Source of the DNA: Fimenecus sp045532175
GTDB lineage: Bacteria > Bacillota > Clostridia > Oscillospirales > Acutalibacteraceae
Direction of reading: 5' to 3'
Assembly: GCA_045532175.1 (NCBI GenBank)
Contig: JAZSFK010000027.1
Coordinates: 1-37,189, forward strand
Length of the DNA: 37,189 nt
Positions 31,132 to 37,189 of this stretch are shown in pieces. Every line of letters starts with the position of its first letter. Positions within the stretch are counted from its first letter, which is position 1. A program made the translations under genes and the position numbers. The notes beneath the pieces are model-generated. The model had not been told where the DNA came from. It worked only from the letters and a program-made list of their open reading frames with translations, and did not search any database.

Positions 31132-32452
31132 TTTGGTCACCTAATTTGTTATTATTTACAAAGTTTTTCAACGAGTTCATTCCACGATTTGCAAGTTGCA
31201 TATATCGTTCTTGTTTATCTCTGATTTTTTCTTCTAATGGTGGCAGAACACCGAAATTAGCACCCATTGGTTGGAAATTCTTTACACTTTCATCACTTAT
31301 GTATCGGCTCAATGCACCAATCATAGTGTCAACGGGAAGAATAATCGTTTCTTCTCCTTTAAGCCTGCGAGCAAGGTTAATACCGGCCATAAGACCACTT
31401 GCCGCTGACTCCATATATCCTTCAACACCTGTAATCTGACCACCAAAGAAAATAAGGGGATTACTTCTTAAACTGAAATCACCGTTTAAAAGTCTTGGGG
31501 AATCAATAAATGTATTTCTGTGCATCACGCCATAACGCAAAAATTCGGCATTTTTGAGGGCGGGAAACATACTGAAAACTCGTTTTTGTTCACCGAATTT
31601 TAAGTTTGTCTGAAAACCTACAAGATTGTACATTGTACCGTCTTTATTTTCCTTACGGAGTTGAAGATTTGCCCAAGGTCTGTGCCCCGTTCTCGGGTCA
31701 GTAAGACCAACAGGCTTCAATGGTCCATAACGCATTGTGTCCTTGCCACGGGATGCCAACACTTCAATAGGCATACAGCCCTCATAAACATCTTTTCGCT
31801 TGTCAAAGGAATGGACATCAGCACTTTCTGCGTTGATAATTGCTTCATAAAAAGCCTCGTATTCTTCCTTATTCATAGGACAATTTATGTAATCAGCCTC
31901 GCCGCCACGGTCATATCTCGATTGGGTAAAGGCACATTCCATATCAATACTTTCAGCACTGACAATCGGTGCTGCTGCGTCATAAAATGAAAGTCCGTCG
32001 CCACACATTTCTCTTATTGTTTCAGAAAGTCCGTCACTAGCCAGTGGTCCCGCACAGATAACTGTACCATCATAACCCTCGGGCAGAGTTGTTACCTCTT
32101 CTGCGATAATATTGATATTTTCATCATTTCTGATTTTTTCAGTGATAATTCTTGAAAACTCGTGACGGTCAACAGCCAGAGCTCCGCCTGCCTCAACCTT
32201 GCACTCATAAGCAGTTTCAACACAAATTGAGCCTAAATATGCCATTTCGTGTTTTAAAAGTCCTGCAGCAGAATTAAGTCTTTCTGCCTTCAGGGAATTT
32301 GAACAAACTAACTCTGCAAGAGTATCCAATTTATGTGCAGGAGATTTTTTCAGAGGTTTCATCTCATACAAGTCAACCGTTATTCCGTTTCGTGAAAGGG
32401 CCTTTGCACATTCAACACCTGCAAGGCCACCTCCAATAACAGCAACCTTCAT
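31124..32452 (-). CDS. trmFO: Folate/FAD-dependent tRNA (uracil-54-C5)-methyltransferase
   Basis: A 442-residue flavoprotein that makes ribothymidine at position 54 of tRNA, using methylenetetrahydrofolate instead of SAM. It has the FAD-binding N-terminus VIGGGLAGVECAKAL, the diagnostic ELVCSNSLKAERLNSAAGLLK-type block, MRYGPLKPVGL, and FFGGQITGVEGYMESAASG near the C-terminus. Its ATG directly follows the topA stop (TAAATG) with GAGGAAG 5 bases upstream, and the topA-trmFO order is typical of Firmicutes. It overlaps rnc by 8 bases. Confidence 0.97.
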   Translation of the reverse strand: MKVAVIGGGLAGVECAKALSRNGITVDLYEMKPLKKSPAHKLDTLAELVCSNSLKAERLNSAAGLLKHEMAYLGSICVETAYECKVEAGGALAVDRHEFSRIITEKIRNDENINIIAEEVTTLPEGYDGTVICAGPLASDGLSETIREMCGDGLSFYDAAAPIVSAESIDMECAFTQSRYDRGGEADYINCPMNKEEYEAFYEAIINAESADVHSFDKRKDVYEGCMPIEVLASRGKDTMRYGPLKPVGLTDPRTGHRPWANLQLRKENKDGTMYNLVGFQTNLKFGEQKRVFSMFPALKNAEFLRYGVMHRNTFIDSPRLLNGDFSLRSNPLIFFGGQITGVEGYMESAASGLMAGINLARRLKGEETIILPVDTMIGALSRYISDESVKNFQPMGANFGVLPPLEEKIRDKQERYMQLANRGMNSLKNFVNNNKLGDQND

Positions 32453-34579
32453 TTATGCTTCCTCTTTTGTCTTTCTTTTTCTTTCTGCCTTTTTCTCAAA
32501 ACCGCAACCCTCGTTAAGACAAGCCACGATACCACCCTTACGTTTAAAGAGTGACTTTCCGCATTGTGGGCAAAGGTCGTCAGTCGGCTTATCCCAGGTC
32601 ATAAAGTTACATTCAGGGTAGTTTCCGCAACCGTAGAACGCATAACCTTTTTTGGATTTCTTTTCAATAACCTTACCGCCACAAACAGGGCAGGTTGCCT
32701 TTGTTTCAACAACTAACGGCTTTGTGTTTTTACATTCTGGGTATCCGGGACAAGCAAGGAATTTACCGAAACGGCCTGATTTAATAACCATATTTCTGCC
32801 ACATTTGTCACATTTGACATCAGTTTCGTCTTCCTTGAGCTTAATCTTCTGACCCTGCATTTCTGATTTTGCCTTATCAACAGTTGCAATAAAATCATCA
32901 TAAAACTCGTGGAGCATCTTGATGTAGTCAGTTTCACCGCTTTCAACCATATCAAGCTGGGACTCCATACCTGCAGTAAATTTAACGTTAACAATCTTTG
33001 AGAATTTGTCCTTGAGAAGCGAAGTAATTGCCTCGCCCAATTCAGTTGGTTTTAACTGTTTTTGCTCACGAATTACATATTCTCTTTGAGTAATTGTTGA
33101 AATAATTGATGCGTAAGTTGACGGACGACCAACACCTGTTTCCTCAAGTGCTTTGATAAGAGATGCTTCTGTATATCTTGCAGGTGGCTGTGTGAAATGC
33201 TGATTTCCACTGAGTTCTTTCATCTTGATTGCGTCGCCTTCGTTGATTTTCGGAAGTTTTGCCTCTTCCTCCTCATCCTCATCAGTACCTGTTTCGTAAA
33301 GGCATGTGTAACCGTCAAAACGAACAGAATAACCGTTCGCAACAAATGTCACAAACTTACCGTTTGCCTTGTCTGCCTCATTTGCACCTGTGATTTCTGC
33401 CTTAACAGTATCCTGAACACAGTTTGCCATCAAAGATGCAACAAAACGTTTCCAGATAAGGTTATAAAGTTTATACTGGTCAGCTGTAAGACTTGCTTTT
33501 GCAACCTCAGGAGTAATATCCATCATAGTCGGACGAATAGCCTCGTGACCGTCCTGTGCATTTGCCTTTGTCTTGAAATATCTTGGCTTTTCAGGAAGAT
33601 ATTCCTCACCGAAAGTATTTTTAATGTAATCATTTGCTGCTGCTCTTGATTCCTCTGAAATACGAAGAGAGTCAGTTCTCATATAGGTAATAAGACCCAC
33701 TGAGCCAAAGCCTTTAACGTCAACACCCTCATAAAGTTCCTGAGCAACCTTCATTGTTTTTCTTGCCTGGAAGTTGAGCTTACGTGATGCTTCCTGTTGC
33801 ATTGTTGAGGTTGTGAACGGTGGTGCAGGCTGACGACGACGAACACCTTTTTTAACGGATGTTGCAGTATATTCAGCACCGTCAAGACGTGCCAAATACA
33901 TATCACTCTGCTCTTTGTTTGTGATTTTTACTTTACCTGTTTCGTCACCTGAAAACTGTGCTTTAAACGCTTTCTTTGAAGATGGTGCAAGCATTTTAGC
34001 ATCAAGAGTCCAGTATTCTTCAGGATTGAATGCTCTGATTTCGTTTTCGCGGTCAACAACAAGACGAACCGCAACTGACTGCACACGTCCCGCTGACAAA
34101 CCACGACGGATTTTCTGTGAAATAAACGGACTTAATGTGTAACCCACAAGTCTGTCAAGAATACGACGAGCCTGTTGAGCATTAACTAAATCCAAGTCGA
34201 TTTTTTCGGGGTGTTCAATACCCTTTGTAACACTTGTTTTGTTAATTTCGTTGAATTTTACACGATTATTCTCATTCATATCAAGGTCAAGAAGTGTTGC
34301 AAGGTGCCAGGAAATGGCCTCTCCTTCACGGTCAGGGTCGGCTGCGAGAATAACTGCTTCGGCATTTTCTGCAAGTTCTTTAAGTTCTTTTACAAGTTTT
34401 TCTTTACCCTTGATTATTGCATATTTAGGTGCAAAGTCGTTCTTTACATCAACACTTAACTTTGCAGCAGGTAAATCACGGATATGTCCCTTTGAAGATA
34501 CAACATTGTAGTCTTTTCCAAGGTATTTCTGAATGCTTTTTGCCTTTGAAGGCGACTCAACAATTACAAGTTTTGACAT
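32453..34579 (-). CDS. topA: DNA topoisomerase I
   Basis: A 708-residue type IA topoisomerase that relaxes negative supercoils. The Toprim domain is N-terminal (LVIVESPSKAKSIQKYLG, with DPDREGEAISWHLA). The active-site tyrosine lies in GLITYMRTDSLRIS at about residue 298. Gate and hinge elements follow (RYTEASLIKALEETGVGRPSTYA). Three C-terminal zinc fingers end the protein: CDKCG...CPGYPEC, CPVCG...CGNYPEC and CPQCG...CLNEGC. AAGGATG lies about 8 bases before the start. It begins 12 bases after the dprA stop and abuts trmFO. Confidence 0.98.
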   Translation of the reverse strand: MSKLVIVESPSKAKSIQKYLGKDYNVVSSKGHIRDLPAAKLSVDVKNDFAPKYAIIKGKEKLVKELKELAENAEAVILAADPDREGEAISWHLATLLDLDMNENNRVKFNEINKTSVTKGIEHPEKIDLDLVNAQQARRILDRLVGYTLSPFISQKIRRGLSAGRVQSVAVRLVVDRENEIRAFNPEEYWTLDAKMLAPSSKKAFKAQFSGDETGKVKITNKEQSDMYLARLDGAEYTATSVKKGVRRRQPAPPFTTSTMQQEASRKLNFQARKTMKVAQELYEGVDVKGFGSVGLITYMRTDSLRISEESRAAANDYIKNTFGEEYLPEKPRYFKTKANAQDGHEAIRPTMMDITPEVAKASLTADQYKLYNLIWKRFVASLMANCVQDTVKAEITGANEADKANGKFVTFVANGYSVRFDGYTCLYETGTDEDEEEEAKLPKINEGDAIKMKELSGNQHFTQPPARYTEASLIKALEETGVGRPSTYASIISTITQREYVIREQKQLKPTELGEAITSLLKDKFSKIVNVKFTAGMESQLDMVESGETDYIKMLHEFYDDFIATVDKAKSEMQGQKIKLKEDETDVKCDKCGRNMVIKSGRFGKFLACPGYPECKNTKPLVVETKATCPVCGGKVIEKKSKKGYAFYGCGNYPECNFMTWDKPTDDLCPQCGKSLFKRKGGIVACLNEGCGFEKKAERKRKTKEEA

Positions 34580-34591
34580 ATATCATCATCC

Positions 34592-35788
34592 TTATATTTT
34601 ATAACGTCTGCCACTTAATTGCGTGACAAGACCGTAGATTTCAAGTTCTGTTATTGCAGACAGGGTCTTCTCCGTTGTAAGTCCGCAACTATTTATAATT
34701 TCATCTATGTGACTTGGCTTTTCACTCAAGAAATCATAAACTTTTTTAGCATTTTCCGTCAAGTAGTCAGGTGCATCTTTTTTAACCTTTTTCGGCACTT
34801 GAACCACTTGTGGTATTGCCTCTGTTTTTTGTGTTTCCTGATTTGTAAGGTATCTTTGGGCTCTTTTTATTATTTCATCATCCGGAAAACGCTCTTTTCC
34901 CTTAAAGACATCATGATAGCGAAAATAATATGCTTCCAAAACATCATTAGGCGAAAACACGGGAGTTGCACCGTTACGTATAAGATTATTTGTTCCCAAA
35001 AATGACGAGCTTACTAAATCACCCGGCACAGCAAATACATCCCTGCCCTGTTCAAGAGCATATCTTGCAGTAATAAGCGAACCGCTTCTCTCCCCCGCTT
35101 CAACAACAACCGTACCCAAGGTCATTCCCGAGATAATACGGTTTCTCAAAGGAAAAGTTGTACGACTTGCGGGAGTAAATGGCGAAAATTCTGTAACCAA
35201 TGCTCCGTTTTTTGTAATTCTGTCTCTCAAAGGCTTGTTGTCCATAAGATAATTTGTTCCAAGACCACAGCCTAACACACAAACTGTTTTTCCGTTCCCA
35301 TCAAGTGCACCCTGATGAGCCGCACTGTCAATTCCCAAAGCACCGCCCGAAACGATGGTAAATCCTATTTCGGACAAAGCAGAGGACAACGCTCTTGCAA
35401 CAGCCTTTCCGTAATCGGAAGCCTTTCTTGCACCTACAACAGAAACGGACATTTCCTTTGTAAGTACTGTTTCATCCCCTTCTACATACAACACCAGGGG
35501 CAAATTCTGTAAGGTAATCAGGTTTTGCGGATAACACTCACTTGAAGGAGTTATAACCTTCCACCCGTTGGCATTGACCGTATCAAGAATTTTTTGCGCA
35601 TCCTCCAAAGAAAAACTTTTCAGTTTTTCTACCTGACGTTTAGTAATAACATCAAGGGAAAAAATTTCGTTAAAGCTTGAACCGTAAATTTCCTGCGGAT
35701 TCCACTCATAATATGAAACTAAATCAAGACAAGATGCACCTGCACCAAGTCCGCAGGACATCCAAATCCAATATAAATCGTAATTCAT
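34592..35788 (-). CDS. dprA: DNA processing protein DprA
   Basis: A 398-residue protein that binds incoming single-stranded DNA and loads RecA during natural transformation. An N-terminal helical (SAM-like) region covers about 1-90. The Rossmann core contains VSVVGARKASDYG, SGGALGIDSAAHQGAL, VCVLGCGLGTNYL and FPLRNRIISGM. The C-terminal 60 residues form the DprA winged-helix domain (VYDFLSEKPSHIDEIINSCGLTTEKTLSAITELE). An in-frame GTG exists at 35803, but the ATG at 35788 overlaps the upstream stop in ATGA fashion and fits the family start. Other competence genes are not in the window. Confidence 0.95.
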   Translation of the reverse strand: MNYDLYWIWMSCGLGAGASCLDLVSYYEWNPQEIYGSSFNEIFSLDVITKRQVEKLKSFSLEDAQKILDTVNANGWKVITPSSECYPQNLITLQNLPLVLYVEGDETVLTKEMSVSVVGARKASDYGKAVARALSSALSEIGFTIVSGGALGIDSAAHQGALDGNGKTVCVLGCGLGTNYLMDNKPLRDRITKNGALVTEFSPFTPASRTTFPLRNRIISGMTLGTVVVEAGERSGSLITARYALEQGRDVFAVPGDLVSSSFLGTNNLIRNGATPVFSPNDVLEAYYFRYHDVFKGKERFPDDEIIKRAQRYLTNQETQKTEAIPQVVQVPKKVKKDAPDYLTENAKKVYDFLSEKPSHIDEIINSCGLTTEKTLSAITELEIYGLVTQLSGRRYKI

Positions 35789-36567
35789 CGTGCCATTTCC
35801 CACATAATTATTGATGCAGCCGCAGAAGCGTTTAAGGACTCTGCTCTTCCATCCATTTTAATTGTAATTCTTTCCGTGCATTTTTCAATAACATCCTTTG
35901 AAACACCGTTTCCCTCGTTACCGATTATGCACATTCCACCCTTGGAAAAATCAACGGTTACAACATTTTTTGCATCTCTGTCAGGAACGGTTGCAAATGT
36001 ATTTATACCCATTTTTTCACATTTTTCAAGTTCTTCCTCAAGATTTTGGCAAATATGAACCGGCAATCTGAAAAGTGCACCCATTGATGCTCTTAAAGCC
36101 TTTGGATTATAAATATCACAGCCACCGCAAATCACCATTCCGTCAAGACCCAAAGCCTCTGCGGTGCGTGAAATTGCACCAAGGTTATCGGGATTCTGAA
36201 TAGTGTCAAGTGCAATGTACTTTTTACCTTTTTCATACTCAAAGCTGTTCTGCTTCATTTTAACAGTACACACTACACCCTGAGGAGTCACGGTGTCGCT
36301 TATCGCCTTTAAAACGTCGTTGCCGACAGTATAATACGCCCTGCAACTTTCCTTTAAAGGCATAATTTCTTCACTGTATTTTTCAGCACAGTTTTCAGTA
36401 CAAAAAACACTCTCTATTTCACATCCGCTTAAAAGAGCATCATAACACAAACGGACGCCTTCCACTACGAAAAGTCCGCTGTTTTTTCTGTCCTTACTTG
36501 ATGTAAGAAGAGCCTTTACTTCTTTGATTTTCGGGTTATTTTTAGCATTTATTACAATATCAAACAT
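35785..36567 (-). CDS. SpoU/TrmH-family RNA 2'-O-methyltransferase
   Basis: A 260-residue SPOUT-class enzyme. The N-terminal substrate-binding domain reads IKEVKALLTSSKDRKNSGLFVVEG, typical of the RlmB/TsnR-like group. The knotted catalytic domain has motif 1 LDTIQNPDNLGAISRTAEALG, motif 2 MCIIGNEGNGVS and motif 3 IKMDGRAESLNASAAASI. It methylates a ribose 2'-OH in rRNA or tRNA; the site is not predictable. The start at 36567 has no clear ribosome-binding site: the upstream bases are the T-rich tail of the L20 terminator, so expression may depend on weak read-through. The stop overlaps dprA by ATGA. Confidence 0.9.
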   Translation of the reverse strand: MFDIVINAKNNPKIKEVKALLTSSKDRKNSGLFVVEGVRLCYDALLSGCEIESVFCTENCAEKYSEEIMPLKESCRAYYTVGNDVLKAISDTVTPQGVVCTVKMKQNSFEYEKGKKYIALDTIQNPDNLGAISRTAEALGLDGMVICGGCDIYNPKALRASMGALFRLPVHICQNLEEELEKCEKMGINTFATVPDRDAKNVVTVDFSKGGMCIIGNEGNGVSKDVIEKCTERITIKMDGRAESLNASAAASIIMWEMAR

Positions 36568-36571
36568 AATT

Positions 36572-36616
36572 CAAAAAACGGAAAAACCACGCGCGAGGGG
36601 TTTCCTCATGCGTGGT
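36572..36616 (-). terminator. Terminator after rplT
   Basis: Arms AACCACGCGCGAGG (36585-36598) and CCTCATGCGTGGTT (36604-36616) pair except for an internal G-T wobble and a C-A mismatch. Read on the minus strand the stem is followed by TTTCCGTTTTTT. It separates the ribosomal protein genes from the methyltransferase-dprA-topA block, probably incompletely. Confidence 0.8.
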
Positions 36617-36623
36617 TAATAGA

Positions 36624-36980
36624 TTATTTAAGTGCTTCTTTTGCTTTTTCTGTAAGAGCTGTGAATGCTGCAGGGTCTGCAATAGCAATCTCTGAAAGCA
36701 TCTTTCTGTTAAGGTCAATACCGGCTTTTTTAAGACCATTGATGAATGTTGAGTAGTTCATACCGTTCATCTTGCAAGCAGCTGAAATTCTTGTAATCCA
36801 AAGCTTTCTGAAATCACGTTTCTTCTGCTTTCTGCCGATATAAGCATAGTTACCGCTCTTCATAACTGCCTGTTTTGCAGTTCTGAAAAGTTTGCTCTTT
36901 GAACCATAGTAACCCTTAGCGAGTTTTAATACTTTATTTCTTCTTTTGCGAGTCATCATCGCACCTTTAACACGTGCCAT
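36624..36980 (-). CDS. rplT: 50S ribosomal protein L20
   Basis: A 118-residue protein of the large subunit, needed early in 50S assembly. The sequence MARVKGAMMTRKRRNKVLKLAKGY and the block WITRISAACKMNGMNYSTFINGLKKAGI are those of L20, and the length is normal. It follows rpmI by 44 bases in the conserved infC-rpmI-rplT order (infC is beyond the window). In Firmicutes this operon is often controlled by a leader upstream of infC, which cannot be seen here. Confidence 0.98.
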   Translation of the reverse strand: MARVKGAMMTRKRRNKVLKLAKGYYGSKSKLFRTAKQAVMKSGNYAYIGRKQKKRDFRKLWITRISAACKMNGMNYSTFINGLKKAGIDLNRKMLSEIAIADPAAFTALTEKAKEALK

Positions 36981-37024
36981 TTCTCTTTACCTCCGATAGT
37001 GTACTTTCGATTTTGATGTTATCT

Positions 37025-37189
37025 TTATTTGTAAGGAATAAGACGCTTAATCTGTGCTGTATTTGTCTTATCAGCAACAGCTGTCTGACGAAGTCCTCTT
37101 TTTCTCTTTGTGCTCTTCTTTGTTAAGATGTGAGACTTGTTAGCGTGTGCTCTGATTGGCTTGCCGTTCTTTGAAAGCTTAAATCTTTT
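37025..37189 (-). CDS. rpmI: 50S ribosomal protein L35, C-terminal part (5' end outside window)
   Basis: Reading the minus strand from the window edge gives 54 residues: KRFKLSKNGKPIRAHANKSH, then the basic middle ILTKKSTKRKRGLRQTAVAD, then QIKRLIPYK and a TAA stop at 37025. This is L35 without about its first ten residues. It sits directly before rplT, as expected. Confidence 0.93.
   Translation of the reverse strand, partial: KRFKLSKNGKPIRAHANKSHILTKKSTKRKRGLRQTAVADKTNTAQIKRLIPYK

Overview
The window is 37.2 kb of AT-rich chromosome. It most likely comes from a low-GC Firmicute of class Clostridia, probably a gut Ruminococcaceae/Oscillospiraceae-type anaerobe. The pointers are strong AGGAGG-type ribosome-binding sites, occasional TTG/GTG starts, the hisS-aspS pair, the rnc-radical SAM-smc-ftsY order, split transketolase subunits, and CCCCCCTCAGTC...AGCTCCCCCTC hairpin repeats. 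The genus is inference only. No rRNA, tRNA, CRISPR array, phage gene or transposase was seen.

Layout. 1-2950 (+): 3' part of hisS, then aspS and a small membrane protein, closed by a terminator. 3004-8463 (-): a zinc-ribbon membrane protein; a repeat-rich intergenic stretch (3442-3932); a cytoplasmic family-2 glycoside hydrolase; a four-helix membrane protein translationally coupled to a zinc-ribbon/TPR membrane protein. 8496-11225 (-): secA. 11469-16304 (+): a compact five-gene unit of SCP2-like protein, class III aminotransferase, transketolase N and C subunits, and a second SCP2-like protein, with its own candidate promoter and terminator. 16466-18708 (+): an RluA-type pseudouridine synthase and an unusual PlsC-like acyltransferase with an inserted zinc ribbon, each with a recognisable promoter. 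18722-37189 (-): a very long co-directional run of information-processing genes, in transcription order rpmI, rplT, a SpoU methyltransferase, dprA, topA, trmFO, rnc, a radical SAM gene, smc, ftsY, rdgB, yhbY, nadD, yqeK, rsfS, leuS, rlmA.

How the genes work together. The minus-strand run combines ribosome assembly (L35, L20, RNase III, RsfS, YhbY, rRNA methyltransferases), DNA topology and segregation (TopA, SMC, DprA), protein targeting (FtsY), NAD synthesis, nucleotide-pool cleaning and aminoacylation. Most junctions overlap or abut. Three gaps are instead filled by copies of a modular hairpin repeat, which divide the run into blocks.

The best candidate for an undescribed system is the 11469-16304 operon. 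It pairs PLP-dependent amination and thiamine-diphosphate two-carbon transfer with two related proteins that look like double SCP2 (lipid-binding) folds. The product is unknown; an aminated sugar- or polyol-derived compound handled with a lipid carrier is a hypothesis. Other notable points are an FtsY whose acidic domain and membrane-targeting-like motif lie at the C-terminus, and repeat hairpins whose stem sequences differ between copies while base pairing is kept.
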